A stretch of DNA of 64,000 nt from positions 46,426 through 110,425 of the forward strand of contig NZ_JABZEO010000012.1 of assembly GCF_013385175.1 (NCBI RefSeq), written 5' to 3'. Positions 1 to 10,213 of the stretch are shown one piece after another. The notes beneath the pieces were generated by a model that ran no database searches, was not told where the DNA came from, and saw only the letters and a program-made list of their open reading frames with translations. Within the stretch, counting starts at the first letter, position 1. Each line of letters begins with the position of its first letter. The position numbers were made by a program, and so were the translations under genes. This DNA is from Allochromatium humboldtianum. Its GTDB lineage: Bacteria > Pseudomonadota > Gammaproteobacteria > Chromatiales > Chromatiaceae.

Positions 1-192
1 ATCGGCATAGTGCAGAAAAAGGCTCTTGTTGTAGACCTCCGGGTCGGCATAGAGATGCGCGAGCCGACTGCGCTCCAGCGTACTGGTTCGCCGCACGGAG
101 CCATGGACCTCGTAACCCTGTTCGAGCAGCAGTTCGGCCAGATAGGAACCGTCCTGCCCCGTGATGCCGGTGATGAAAGCCTTGTTGTTCAA
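1..192 (-). CDS. gmd: GDP-mannose 4,6-dehydratase, N-terminal part (runs off the window)
   Basis: This is the first 64 codons of a short-chain dehydratase that converts GDP-mannose to GDP-4-keto-6-deoxymannose, the entry to GDP-fucose, GDP-rhamnose and GDP-perosamine. The translation shows the glycine-rich NAD(P)-binding motif [19 protein letters not shown], followed by the family-typical VHGSVRR and RLAHLY segments. A TTG at 190-192 with a GAGGT five bases upstream is the best start; no ATG lies in frame nearby. The rest of the gene lies outside the window. It is divergent from the rfb genes, and both loci supply sugar nucleotides for surface polysaccharide. Confidence 0.85.
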   Translation of the reverse strand, partial: MNNKAFITGITGQDGSYLAELLLEQGYEVHGSVRRTSTLERSRLAHLYADPEVYNKSLFLHYAD

Positions 193-622
193 GTCGACCT
201 CGCGAATGGGCGCCCTTGGGTAGAGGATATCAGGCGGGGATTGTCGCGCGATTCGGCCCCTTTGGGCAAAGTTTGATGCTCGCGCCCGAACGGCGCGCCT
301 CTCAGAGCGACGTCGCCTCGCAAAAGGCATCCCAGTATTCCAGGGCGATGGCCCGGCTGTCGGCGAAGTGCGCGGCACCGAGCAGCCCGAGTATATATAG
401 CCATTCGCTCTGATATCCGGACAGCTCCATCGGTTTACCCGCGTGATCAAAGGGCCGGCGATGATTTCACATCAGATGGCTATAACCGATTGCGCATCGG
501 AAGGTGTGGGGCCGATGATAGCGACACCCTGGAGGTTCGAGCCGAGACGGCCGCTCCGATACTGTGGTTTCGGCGCGCCTCCGATCGATCCAGCCTCGAC
601 GATTATAAGGACAGGACTCTAC
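193..622. other. intergenic region between divergent gmd and rfbB
   Basis: About 430 bases separate the divergent gmd and rfbB starts. The region must carry promoters for both, but I see no hexamer pair good enough to call. Its only other content is the possible 42-residue ORF on the minus strand. No repeats or hairpins stand out. Confidence 0.4.
302..430 (-). CDS. possible 42-residue small protein or gene remnant
   Basis: A short frame starts at ATG 428-430 and ends with TGA at 302. The peptide includes [18 protein letters not shown] and an acidic end ([14 protein letters not shown]). The alternating aromatic and small residues look like a tetratricopeptide-type helix pair. Third codon positions are GC-rich, as in neighbouring genes. 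There is no convincing ribosome binding site, and an in-frame stop lies 12 codons upstream. It could be a genuine small protein, the tail of a decayed TPR protein, or chance. I do not recognise a family. Confidence 0.3.
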   Translation of the reverse strand: MELSGYQSEWLYILGLLGAAHFADSRAIALEYWDAFCEATSL

Positions 623-1690
623 ATGCAAACCCTTTTAGTCACGGGCGGTGCCGGCTTCATCGGCGGCAACTTCGTCCATCATATCCTTGAACGGGCCGAT
701 GTCCGGGTGGTCAATCTAGACCGGCTGACCTATGCCGGCAACCTCGACACACTCGCCAGTCTGGCCAGCGATCCGCGCCACGTCTTCGTCCAGGGCGACA
801 TCGCCGACGCCGAACTAGTCGGGCGTCTGCTGCGTGAGTATGAAGTCGACGCGGTGGTCAACTTCGCCGCCGAGAGTCATGTCGACCGCTCGATCGACGG
901 GCCGGCTGAGTTCATCCAGACCAACGTCGTCGGCACCTTCAACCTGCTCGACCGTGCGCGCGATTACTGGTCCGGACTCGGTCCGGCGGCGCGCGCGGCC
1001 TTCCGCTTCCTGCACGTCTCGACCGACGAGGTCTATGGCTCGCTCGGGCCGAGCGGACTCTTCACCGAGACCACGCCCTACGCACCCAACTCGCCCTATT
1101 CGGCCTCCAAAGCCGCTTCGGATCATCTGGTGCGCGCCTGGTTCCACACCTACGGGCTGCCGGTGCTCACCACCAACTGCTCCAACAACTACGGCCCCTA
1201 TCAGTTCCCCGAGAAGCTGATCCCGCTGATGATCCTCAAGGCCCAGGCCGGCGAGCCGCTGCCGATCTACGGCGATGGCGGCAACGTGCGCGACTGGCTG
1301 TTCGTGCTCGACCACTGCCGCGCCATCGCGCGCGTGCTGGACGCCGGCACGCCGGGCGAGGTCTACAACGTCGGCGGCAACAGCGAGCGGACCAATCTCC
1401 AGGTCGTCGATACGCTCTGCGCCCTGCTCGACGAACGCCTGCCCGATTCGCCGCATCGTCCGCACAGCAGGCTCAAGACCTTCGTCGCCGACCGCCCCGG
1501 ACACGACCGCCGCTATGCCATCGACGCCAGCAAGCTCAAGCGCGAGCTGGGCTGGGAGCCGACCGAGACCTTCGAGTCCGGGATGCGGCGCACGGTCGAC
1601 TGGTATCTGGACAACCCCGAGTGGTGTCGGCGCGTGATGGACGGCAGTTATCGCGGCGAGCGCCTGGGTTCGGGCATGGGAGGCGTTTGA
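623..1690 (+). CDS. rfbB: dTDP-glucose 4,6-dehydratase
   Basis: This cytoplasmic NAD-dependent enzyme makes dTDP-4-keto-6-deoxyglucose, the second step of dTDP-L-rhamnose synthesis. The 355-residue product starts [17 protein letters not shown], with the Rossmann motif at residues 7-13. It has the catalytic STDEVYG near residue 132 and the YSASK tyrosine-lysine pair near 159. The frame is open upstream to 443, but ATG 623 fits the family start and has AAGGACAGG in front. It ends one base before rfbA, so it is the first gene of an rfbBACD operon. Confidence 0.95.
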   Translation: MQTLLVTGGAGFIGGNFVHHILERADVRVVNLDRLTYAGNLDTLASLASDPRHVFVQGDIADAELVGRLLREYEVDAVVNFAAESHVDRSIDGPAEFIQTNVVGTFNLLDRARDYWSGLGPAARAAFRFLHVSTDEVYGSLGPSGLFTETTPYAPNSPYSASKAASDHLVRAWFHTYGLPVLTTNCSNNYGPYQFPEKLIPLMILKAQAGEPLPIYGDGGNVRDWLFVLDHCRAIARVLDAGTPGEVYNVGGNSERTNLQVVDTLCALLDERLPDSPHRPHSRLKTFVADRPGHDRRYAIDASKLKRELGWEPTETFESGMRRTVDWYLDNPEWCRRVMDGSYRGERLGSGMGGV

Positions 1691-1691
1691 G

Positions 1692-2573
1692 ATGACACGC
1701 AAGGGCATCATTCTGGCCGGTGGTTCCGGCACCCGGCTCTATCCGCTGACCCGCTCGATCAGCAAGCAACTGCTGCCGATCTACGACAAGCCGATGATCT
1801 ACTATCCGCTCTCCACGCTGATGCTGGCGGGGATGCGCGAGATCCTGATCATCACCACGCCGCATGACGCGCCGTTGTTCCAGGCGCTGCTCGGCGACGG
1901 GTCGCAGTGGGGCCTGTCCCTCAGCTATGCCGTCCAGCCCGAACCGAATGGACTGGCGCAGGCGTTCCTGATCGGTCGCGCGTTCCTGGCCGGTGCGCCC
2001 TCCTGTCTGGTTCTGGGCGACAACATCTTCTATGGTCACGGACTGGTCGATCAGCTCAAGGAGGCCAATGCGCGTCAGACCGGCGCCACCGTATTCGGCT
2101 ATTACGTCTCCGATCCCGAGCGCTATGGCGTGGCCGAGTTCGACGACTCGGGCCGGGTGCTCGGCATCGAAGAAAAGCCCAGGACGCCCAAGTCGAACTG
2201 GGCCGTGACCGGAATCTATTTCTACGATGGACGCGCCCCGGATCTGGCGGCCGAACTCAAGCCCTCGCCGCGCGGAGAATTGGAGATCACCGATCTCAAC
2301 AACCGTTATCTCAGTGAGGGCGCACTGTCACTGACCCGCATCGGGCGCGGCACCGCCTGGCTCGACACCGGCACCCACGCCTCGCTGATGGAGGCCGGCC
2401 AGTTCATCGAGACCATCGAGAAGCGCCAGGGTCTCAAGATCTGCTGTCCCGAGGAGATCGCTTATTTCAACGGCTGGATCGATGCCGAGCGACTGCGCGC
2501 CATGGGCGAGGAGCTGAGCAAGAACGGCTATGGCCAGTATCTGCTGAGTCTGTTGCAGCGGGGGCGCGTCTGA
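1692..2573 (+). CDS. rfbA: glucose-1-phosphate thymidylyltransferase
   Basis: This enzyme couples glucose-1-phosphate to dTTP to give dTDP-glucose, the first step of dTDP-rhamnose synthesis. The 293-residue protein opens with the nucleotidyltransferase signature [13 protein letters not shown] and continues with [16 protein letters not shown]. Its length matches the RmlA family. It starts one base after rfbB and shares a base with the rfbC start (TGATG), so translation is probably coupled. Confidence 0.96.
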   Translation: MTRKGIILAGGSGTRLYPLTRSISKQLLPIYDKPMIYYPLSTLMLAGMREILIITTPHDAPLFQALLGDGSQWGLSLSYAVQPEPNGLAQAFLIGRAFLAGAPSCLVLGDNIFYGHGLVDQLKEANARQTGATVFGYYVSDPERYGVAEFDDSGRVLGIEEKPRTPKSNWAVTGIYFYDGRAPDLAAELKPSPRGELEITDLNNRYLSEGALSLTRIGRGTAWLDTGTHASLMEAGQFIETIEKRQGLKICCPEEIAYFNGWIDAERLRAMGEELSKNGYGQYLLSLLQRGRV

Positions 2574-3142
2574 TGAAGGTGATCGAAACGGCCATCCCCG
2601 GCGTACTCATCCTGGAGCCGAAAGTCTGGGGCGACGAGCGCGGCTATTTCCTGGAGACCTATCGCGCCAACCAGTACGCCGAACTCGGCATCCCGGCGTC
2701 GCTGGTCCAGGACAACCAGTCCTTCTCGCGCCGGGGCGTGCTGCGCGGGCTGCACGTCCAGCATCCGCGCGCTCAGGGCAAGCTGGTGCAGGTGCTGGCC
2801 GGCGAGGTATTCGACGTGGCCGTGGATATCCGGCGCGGCTCGCCCCACTTCGGACATTGGGTGGGCGTGACGCTCTCAGGCGAGAACAAGCGCCAGTTCT
2901 GGGTTCCGCCCGGTTTCGCCCACGGCTTTCTCGTCACGGGCGAGAATGCACTATTCGTCTATAAGAACACCGACTATTACAGCCCGGAGACCGAGTTCAG
3001 CGTGCGCTGGGACGATCCCGACCTCGGCATCGACTGGCCGCTGGCCGGGATGACGCCCGAGTTGTCGGCCAAGGATCGCGACGCGGCCTGCTTGCGTGAC
3101 ATCCCGCTCGATCGTCTCCCCGGCCTGGAGGATTACCCATGA
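2573..3142 (+). CDS. rfbC: dTDP-4-dehydrorhamnose 3,5-epimerase
   Basis: This cupin-fold epimerase acts at C3 and C5 of dTDP-4-keto-6-deoxyglucose. The 189-residue protein has the conserved LRGLHVQHP segment, whose H61 is the expected catalytic histidine. It also has PPGFAHGFLV and the YKNTDYYSPETE region that supplies the catalytic tyrosine. It overlaps rfbD by four bases (ATGA). Confidence 0.95.
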   Translation: MKVIETAIPGVLILEPKVWGDERGYFLETYRANQYAELGIPASLVQDNQSFSRRGVLRGLHVQHPRAQGKLVQVLAGEVFDVAVDIRRGSPHFGHWVGVTLSGENKRQFWVPPGFAHGFLVTGENALFVYKNTDYYSPETEFSVRWDDPDLGIDWPLAGMTPELSAKDRDAACLRDIPLDRLPGLEDYP

Positions 3143-4047
3143 CCACCAAGACCCCGGCCGGCCACCGGCCCAAACTGCTCCTGATCGGCGCCAACGGCCA
3201 GGTCGGCTGGGAACTGCGCCGCACGCTCGCCAGCGTCGGTGAGGTGATCGCCGCCTCGCTGGAGGGTGAATATGGCCCGACCATCGATCTGATGGACGCC
3301 AAAGCGCTGGCCCGTCTGATCGAGGACAGCCGGCCGGATGCCCTGATCAACGCGGCGGCTTACACCGCCGTCGACAAGGCCGAGAGCGATCGCGCGACCG
3401 CCCAGCGTCTCAATGCCGACGCGGTCGGCGAGATGGGCGCTCTGCTGGCCGAGCGCGGCACGCCGATCATCCATTACTCAACCGACTTCGTCTTCTCCGG
3501 CGGTCTGGGCCGCACCTATACCGAGGACGACAGCCCCGACCCGCTCAACGTCTATGGCGAGACCAAGCTCGGCGGCGAACGCGCCCTGCTCGACTCGGGT
3601 GCGCGTGCCCTGATCTTCCGCACCAGTTGGGTCTATGGCGCGCGCGGGGCGAATTTCCTGCTGACCATGCGCAAACTCTTCCGCGAGCGCGAGGAACTGC
3701 GGGTGGTCGACGACCAGATCGGCTCGCCGACCTGGAGCCGGATGCTCGCGGAGATCACGGCCCAGGTGCTCCATCGCGTGCTGCGCGGCGACCTGGATCT
3801 GGACAAGGTCGGCGGACTCTACCACCTGACCGGCAGCGGTCAGGTCAGTTGGTACGGCTTCGCCAGCGCTATCCTGGAGGCCAGTGGCGCCCGGACCAAC
3901 CTCATCCCCATCCCGTCATCCGAATATCAGGCCCCGGCTAGGCGTCCGACCTTCTCGGTGCTCGACAACGGGCGCTTCCAGGAGACCTTCGGACTGGCGA
4001 TGCCGGACTGGCGTCTGTCGCTGGCGCAGTGTCTCGAAGAACTCTAG
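3139..4047 (+). CDS. rfbD: dTDP-4-dehydrorhamnose reductase
   Basis: This reductase performs the final NAD(P)H-dependent step giving dTDP-L-rhamnose. The 302-residue protein carries the Rossmann motif LLIGANGQVGWELRR near residue 14 and the catalytic YGETK in the middle, followed by SWVYGARGANF. It starts inside the rfbC stop codon. Its end overlaps the end of the convergent minus-strand gene by four bases, so no terminator fits between them. Confidence 0.95.
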   Translation: MTTKTPAGHRPKLLLIGANGQVGWELRRTLASVGEVIAASLEGEYGPTIDLMDAKALARLIEDSRPDALINAAAYTAVDKAESDRATAQRLNADAVGEMGALLAERGTPIIHYSTDFVFSGGLGRTYTEDDSPDPLNVYGETKLGGERALLDSGARALIFRTSWVYGARGANFLLTMRKLFREREELRVVDDQIGSPTWSRMLAEITAQVLHRVLRGDLDLDKVGGLYHLTGSGQVSWYGFASAILEASGARTNLIPIPSSEYQAPARRPTFSVLDNGRFQETFGLAMPDWRLSLAQCLEEL

Positions 4048-5003
4048 ACGCCGCCACCTCCGGTCCAGTACTTCTTCTCACAGCGCGTGACGAACTCGAC
4101 CGTGATGCGGTCGCGTCCTTCCTTCGCGGCGTCCTTCTCGATGATGCGCCGGATCATCGGCCGGATGATGGCCGGCGCCTCGCCGACGCGTTTCTGGGCG
4201 TCGGCACTCCAGATGAGGCCAAGCTTCTTGTTGGCCCAGCTCCCCACGGCCGGCGGCGGCACATCCTGGAAATCACGGATCGTCAGTCCGGGCGTGCCGC
4301 CGAAGGCGGCTTCGGCCAGGGTGTCGGACATCGACTGGCCGAACGACTGGGTGAAGACCGGAAAGGCCGGATCGTTCTCGAAGATCACCCGTTTCAGTTC
4401 CAGTACCCGTTCGCCGCGCGCCTGTCTGGACTTGGCGTCCATATCGGGCGCGGCTTGGTCGATGTAACGGCACCAGGTTTCGACGACGGCATCGAACGCG
4501 GTGAAAAAGCGCTCCGGCTCCAGCGGCTTGAAGGTGCAGTGCAGCAGATGGGGCGAGGTCACGGACTCCAACAAGGGCAGCCGCTCGTCCGGCAGTTCCA
4601 AGGCCGCGCGGTGCGCGTGCGCAACGCGGGCGAACGGCTCCAGATCCAGGGTCGACGAACAGGGGGCCAGATCCAGCGTCAGCAGCGTGCGCTCGGGCGG
4701 CTGGCCGCCGACGTGCAACAGAAAGGCTGGGAGATCGTAGTCGACGCGCGGATAGGCGAAGATCACCAGACCCCAGCGCCCCAAGCGCAGCGAGTAGCGG
4801 CTGACCATCACCCGATCGAGCTTTTCGCCCTGATAGACGCGTGTATGGCTGAAGACCTGTTTGCCGTGGGTGCAGCGCCGGGCGCTGTACTCGGTGACAT
4901 CGGTGAGATCCAGACGCTCCCCGAGCCGGTCGAAGAAGAGTCGCTCATGCCGCTCCCAGGGGGTTGGTTCCAGGACATCTCCCGCCTCGTTCATCTGTTC
5001 CAT
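4044..5003 (-). CDS. bilin-reductase-like protein with a C-terminal PCP_red domain
   Basis: The product is about 319 residues from ATG 5003, which has GGAG upstream; the frame stays open to 5066. The middle carries YPRVDYDLPAF followed by TLLTLDLAP, which resembles the substrate-pocket strands of ferredoxin-dependent bilin reductases (PcyA/PebA/HY2) and related red chlorophyll catabolite reductases. The last 50 residues (LIWSADAQKR, IIRPMIRRIIEKDA, ITVEFV) look like the PCP_red domain that ends the BchB/ChlB subunit of dark protochlorophyllide reductase. I know no characterised protein with this pairing. A role in tetrapyrrole reduction or pigment turnover is inference. It follows pgi and may share its transcript. 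Confidence 0.6.
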   Translation of the reverse strand: MEQMNEAGDVLEPTPWERHERLFFDRLGERLDLTDVTEYSARRCTHGKQVFSHTRVYQGEKLDRVMVSRYSLRLGRWGLVIFAYPRVDYDLPAFLLHVGGQPPERTLLTLDLAPCSSTLDLEPFARVAHAHRAALELPDERLPLLESVTSPHLLHCTFKPLEPERFFTAFDAVVETWCRYIDQAAPDMDAKSRQARGERVLELKRVIFENDPAFPVFTQSFGQSMSDTLAEAAFGGTPGLTIRDFQDVPPPAVGSWANKKLGLIWSADAQKRVGEAPAIIRPMIRRIIEKDAAKEGRDRITVEFVTRCEKKYWTGGGGV

Positions 5004-5062
5004 AGGGCCGCGTCTCCAAATTGTTTGGAACAGATCGACATGTGTGCCGGCACCACGCCCCC

Positions 5063-6715
<1,653 letters not shown>

Positions 6716-6861
6716 GACGGTTCGAGCCTCCTCAAATCCGGGATCACAGGATGGAGGCGCATTTGATCACATTCGCGCGTAATTCTCAGCTATCGCGCGA
6801 TCGGACGGTCGGGGTCTGAGTCGGCGGCCTCGACACGCCCGGCTCCAGGCCGGAACGGCCG

Positions 6862-7839
6862 CTAGGCCGGCGGCTGGAAGCGCGTCAAACGGGCACGGGT
6901 CTCGTCGAGCTGGCGGCACAGCCGTCCGCTCTCCTCGCCGAGAAAGTCGATGAAAGCGTCGGCCACCACAGACAATTCCTTGCCCTTGGCATGGGCGACA
7001 TACCACTGACGTTCCAGCGGGAAGCCCTGGACGTCGAGAATGGCCAGCTCCGAGGACTCGGCCTCCTGGGCCAGGGTATGGAGCGAGAGCACCGACAGGC
7101 CCAACTTACCGTAGATGGCGTGCTTGATCGCCTCGTTGCTGCCGAGTTCCATGCGCACACGCGGCTTGAGTCCGGCCTCGCCGAAGGTCTTGAGCACATA
7201 GTCGCGGATGCCCGAGCCCGGCTCGCGCATGATGAAATATTCCTCGGCCAGACGCTCGACCGGGATGTTGCGCTCCAGCGCCAGCGGATGCTCGCGGTGG
7301 GCGATGACATGGAGCGGATTGGGCGCGAAGGGCGTGGCGATCATCTCCAGGTCACGCTCGGGATTCTGACCCAGGATGTAGAGATCGTCCTTGTTGGCGA
7401 TCAGGCGTTCCAGGACGCTGTCGCGGTTCGTGACCTTGAGCGCCACGTCGACCCCCTGATGGCGCTGACAGAAGCGCCCGAGCACCTCCGGGGCAAAATA
7501 CTTGGCGGTCGTGATGACGCAGAGCTTGAGATAGCCGCGCTTCAGCCCCTTGAGATCGGCGACCTTCATCTCGAAGCGGTCGAGCACGCCGAAGATGTCC
7601 TTGACCGCCGTCTCCAGCTCGCGTCCGGTCTCGGTCAGATAGACCTGACGCCCGATCTGCTCGAACAGCGGCAACCCGATCACGTCGGTCAGGCGCTTGA
7701 TCTGGGTCGAGACCGTCGGCTGGGTCAGATAGAGTTCGTCGGCGGCCTTGGTGAAACTCTTCAGGCGCGCGATGGCCTCGAACACCTGGAGCTGGCGCAG
7801 ACTGACGTGACGGGCAAGATTCAGCATGGGATCGAACAT
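6862..7839 (-). CDS. cbbR: LysR-type regulator of CO2 fixation, CbbR
   Basis: This 325-residue LysR-type activator has an N-terminal winged helix (LRQLQVFEAIARLKSFTKAA, then LTQPTVSTQIKRL) and a C-terminal effector domain with MREPGSGIRDYVL. It resembles CbbR, which activates Calvin-cycle operons. It lies downstream of the carboxysome operon on the same strand, 288 bases after the last small gene, and not divergently from cbbL as is common. A start at the fifth residue (MLNLARHVSLRQLQ) is equally possible. Confidence 0.85.
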   Translation of the reverse strand: MFDPMLNLARHVSLRQLQVFEAIARLKSFTKAADELYLTQPTVSTQIKRLTDVIGLPLFEQIGRQVYLTETGRELETAVKDIFGVLDRFEMKVADLKGLKRGYLKLCVITTAKYFAPEVLGRFCQRHQGVDVALKVTNRDSVLERLIANKDDLYILGQNPERDLEMIATPFAPNPLHVIAHREHPLALERNIPVERLAEEYFIMREPGSGIRDYVLKTFGEAGLKPRVRMELGSNEAIKHAIYGKLGLSVLSLHTLAQEAESSELAILDVQGFPLERQWYVAHAKGKELSVVADAFIDFLGEESGRLCRQLDETRARLTRFQPPA

Positions 7840-7915
7840 GGCGGCTCACTGGGTCTGCGATCATAACGCTTGGAATCTGTCCCGTGGTGCACGGTCCCGG
7901 ACCGATGGATCTGGC

Positions 7916-8128
7916 TCAATCGGGCCAGACCCGCCGGCCGGAACGGTAGTCGGCATCATAGGGTCGGTTCAACTCGGTTCTGGCTGGGGAAACCGGACGC
8001 TTGGCGGTGTGCCGGATGGCGGTTCGGGTTGCCGTCGGCTTGGTGCTTGTCCTGGGCTTGGCGGCCGGCGTCTCGGCGGTCGTCGCCTCCGGGCCGACAT
8101 CGACCTGCGGATCAGTGTCTTGACTCAT
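7916..8128 (-). CDS. small conserved-looking protein at the end of the carboxysome operon
   Basis: About 70 residues from ATG 8128, which has AGGA eight bases upstream; ATGs at 8134 and 8143 are alternatives. It overlaps the acRAF stop by 17 bases, so it is probably translated with the operon. The N-terminal half is low complexity (Thr, Pro, Ala, Lys). It ends in a distinctive segment, NRPYDADYRSGRRVWPD. The layout of a disordered basic arm with a short C-terminal motif suggests a peptide ligand or adaptor, but I do not recognise a family. Confidence 0.55.
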   Translation of the reverse strand: MSQDTDPQVDVGPEATTAETPAAKPRTSTKPTATRTAIRHTAKRPVSPARTELNRPYDADYRSGRRVWPD

Positions 8129-8435
8129 GTCCATGATCCTCACAGCTCGCGGCCTCGTCCACGGATGCCGAATTCACGGACCCGAAGAACGCATCGACCT
8201 GCTGGGCGAAGGCGGCGCGCTCCGGATCGATGTCCGTGGCCGGCGGCTCGGTGTGGATGGTGATGTTGACATAGGTGCGACCGAAGCTGATGTCGGGATA
8301 GACGCCGGTGGCCTCGCTCGCCTTGGCCACGGCCTCCAGAAAGTCGCGGGTGTGCGCGTAGTCGGCGAAATCGAGCCGACGTTCGAGACGCGGCGGACGG
8401 TCGCGGTGTTGCCAGGTGGTCGAGGTCGCGTTCAT
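8112..8435 (-). CDS. pterin carbinolamine dehydratase-like RuBisCO assembly factor (acRAF)
   Basis: The 107-residue protein has a PCD-like core (LDFADYAHTRDFLEAVAKAS, then YPDISFGRTYVNITIHTE). In alpha-carboxysome operons, proteins of this family act as RuBisCO assembly chaperones (acRAF) and not as true dehydratases. Its place downstream of the shell genes fits that role. It starts two bases after the ferritin-like gene ends. Confidence 0.8.
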   Translation of the reverse strand: MNATSTTWQHRDRPPRLERRLDFADYAHTRDFLEAVAKASEATGVYPDISFGRTYVNITIHTEPPATDIDPERAAFAQQVDAFFGSVNSASVDEAASCEDHGHESRH

Positions 8436-8437
8436 GG

Positions 8438-8896
8438 CTATCTCCAGGTGCTGTTGCTTCGTCTGGTCTGATCCAAACGCCCGATCCAGTCCTCCAGTTC
8501 ACGGGCGTGGGTCAGTTCCTCGTCATGCAGGGCGGCGAAGAAGTCGCGTCCGGCGACATCGCCGATCAGGGCGCAATAGTTGGCAGCGTCGCGATAGAGG
8601 GCGACCGCGTACCATTCCAGCCGACGGTCGGCCTCCAGCAGTTCGATCAGCGAGAATCCGGCCTGGACCGGCCTGAGCCGCGAGCCGTTGGGCATGGCGC
8701 CCAGCCGCAGCATCCGCGCGGTCAGGCGTTCGGCGTGCTCCTGCTCCTCGGCGGCCTCGCGCCGGAAGTGCGCGCCCACCTCGGCCAGTCCCCACAGATC
8801 CGCCAGTCCGGCATGGGTCAGGTATTGCTGGACGGCGCTCAGCTCATGGCTGAGCGCGCGACCCAGATAACCCAGGACTCTCGGATTGGCTGCCAT
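8438..8896 (-). CDS. bacterioferritin/ferritin-like protein of the carboxysome operon
   Basis: The 152-residue four-helix protein carries carboxylate-histidine pairs typical of the ferritin-like diiron fold: HELSAVQQY in helix 1, EEQEHAERL in helix 2 and HDEELTHARELEDW in helix 4. Such genes are common companions of cso operons, where their role is not settled. It starts six bases after the second csoS1 copy. Iron storage or redox protection is inference. Confidence 0.75.
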   Translation of the reverse strand: MAANPRVLGYLGRALSHELSAVQQYLTHAGLADLWGLAEVGAHFRREAAEEQEHAERLTARMLRLGAMPNGSRLRPVQAGFSLIELLEADRRLEWYAVALYRDAANYCALIGDVAGRDFFAALHDEELTHARELEDWIGRLDQTRRSNSTWR

Positions 8897-8902
8897 GGGC
8901 TA

Positions 8903-9226
8903 TCAGGAGCGACCATGCCCGCCGTCGGTGTCACCCGGCTTGACCGGCAGGATCGGCTCGACCTCGCGATGCGGGCGGGCGATGATGTGCGCGGCGACCA
9001 GACCGTCACCGACGCGCTCGCAGGCATCGGCCCCGGCGCGCACCGCCGCGTTCACCGCGCCGGTCTCGCCGCGCACCAGTACGGTCACATAGCCGCCGCC
9101 GACGAACTCGCGTCCGATCAGACGCACCTCGGCGGCCTTGGTCATGGCGTCGGCCGCCTCGATGGCGGGCACCAGTCCACGGGTCTCGATCATTCCAAGC
9201 GCGATGCCATAGTTTTCGGAAGGCAT
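8903..9226 (-). CDS. csoS1: carboxysome shell hexamer protein CsoS1 (second copy)
   Basis: A 107-residue BMC-domain protein that forms hexamers tiling the carboxysome shell facets. ATG 9226 is preceded by CAGGAG at good spacing; the open frame further upstream is not coding. Residues 4 to about 92 are the same as in the neighbouring copy, including [16 protein letters not shown], the pore loop region [16 protein letters not shown] and [10 protein letters not shown]. Only the extreme N-terminus and the tail ([13 protein letters not shown]) differ. Confidence 0.95.
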   Translation of the reverse strand: MPSENYGIALGMIETRGLVPAIEAADAMTKAAEVRLIGREFVGGGYVTVLVRGETGAVNAAVRAGADACERVGDGLVAAHIIARPHREVEPILPVKPGDTDGGHGRS

Positions 9227-9308
9227 GGTGGCTGACTCCTGGGTCTTAAAGTAGAGGATTGAGCGATTTCGATGTCGGGTCGGGTCGGGTCTTATGTCAG
9301 TACCGGCC

Positions 9309-9626
9309 TCAGGCCGCCGCCTTTCCGGGCAGTTGGCCGCCGGTCGGCAGGATCGGTTCGACCTCGCGATGCGGGCGGGCGATGATGTGGGCGGCGACCA
9401 GACCGTCACCGACGCGCTCGCAGGCATCGGCTCCGGCGCGCACCGCCGCGTTCACCGCGCCGGTCTCGCCGCGCACCAGCACGGTCACATAGCCGCCGCC
9501 GACGAACTCGCGTCCAATCAGACGCACCTCGGCGGCCTTGGTCATGGCATCGGCCGCCTCGATGGCGGGCACCAGGCCGCGCGTTTCGATCATGCCCAGG
9601 GCGATCCCGTAGTATTCGTCAGCCAT
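9309..9626 (-). CDS. csoS1: carboxysome shell hexamer protein CsoS1 (first copy)
   Basis: A 105-residue BMC-domain shell hexamer protein starting [18 protein letters not shown] strong ribosome binding site (GAGGAG, nine bases upstream) supports ATG 9626. It differs from the adjacent copy mainly at the C-terminus ([11 protein letters not shown]). It follows csoS4B with a 75-base gap, so the abundant hexamer genes form the later part of the operon. Confidence 0.95.
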   Translation of the reverse strand: MADEYYGIALGMIETRGLVPAIEAADAMTKAAEVRLIGREFVGGGYVTVLVRGETGAVNAAVRAGADACERVGDGLVAAHIIARPHREVEPILPTGGQLPGKAAA

Positions 9627-9701
9627 CTCGTGTTACTCCTCTGTTGACAAGTGTGGGTCTGTGTTTCGGTGTCGTAAGCTGTGTTCGTGGAGTCGATCCT
9701 G

Positions 9702-9965
9702 TCAGACGCTATCGGTCGGTTCGGGCTCGTCCCAGCGGTCGATGATGCCGCCGATGCTCAGGTCGGTGAGTATCTGAGTGCCGACCGCGACCCGGGCCGC
9801 CGAGCCGCTGATGGTGAAGACCCAGTTGCCCGGATGAGCGCCGACCGTGTCGACCGCCACCGCCCGTGCGCCCTTGGCGTCGCGCAACACCCGCAGCGAT
9901 ACGGACTGGAGTCCGGGGACGCGGCGCGTGCAGACCAGCGAGCGTTCCACCTGCATGATGTCCAT
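9702..9965 (-). CDS. csoS4B: carboxysome shell vertex pentamer CsoS4B
   Basis: An 87-residue BMV-type (CcmL/EutN-like) protein that forms pentamers capping the shell vertices. It shows VERSLVCTRRVPGLQSVSL and GANPGNWVFTISGSAAR-like features in GAHPGNWVFTISGSAAR. It starts two bases after the csoS4A stop; an ATG three codons later (9956) is an alternative start. Confidence 0.92.
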   Translation of the reverse strand: MDIMQVERSLVCTRRVPGLQSVSLRVLRDAKGARAVAVDTVGAHPGNWVFTISGSAARVAVGTQILTDLSIGGIIDRWDEPEPTDSV

Positions 9966-9967
9966 GC

Positions 9968-10213
9968 TCAGTCCTCCGGCCAGTGGTCGATGATGCCGAC
10001 GATGGTCAGATCACTCGGGTAATCCTTGTGGCCGGCGGCCTCGCGTGCCGCCGAGCTGCCGACGCAGAGCACCCAGTCGCCGGGGGTGCAACCCACGGCA
10101 TCGACCGCGACCAGCCGGCTCTTGCCGTCGAGCACCACCTGGAGATGACGGTGCTCCAGTCCGGGGATGCGGTTGGTCGCGACCAGCGGCTTTTCGACGC
10201 GGCAGATCTTCAT
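9968..10213 (-). CDS. csoS4A: carboxysome shell vertex pentamer CsoS4A
   Basis: An 81-residue BMV-type pentamer protein that closes icosahedral vertices. It begins MKICRVEKPLVATNRIPGL and contains TPGDWVLCVGSSAAREAAG. The ATG overlaps the csoSCA stop codon (ATGA at 10210-10213), which fixes the start despite an open frame upstream. The csoS4A-csoS4B order matches standard alpha-carboxysome operons. Confidence 0.93.
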   Translation of the reverse strand: MKICRVEKPLVATNRIPGLEHRHLQVVLDGKSRLVAVDAVGCTPGDWVLCVGSSAAREAAGHKDYPSDLTIVGIIDHWPED

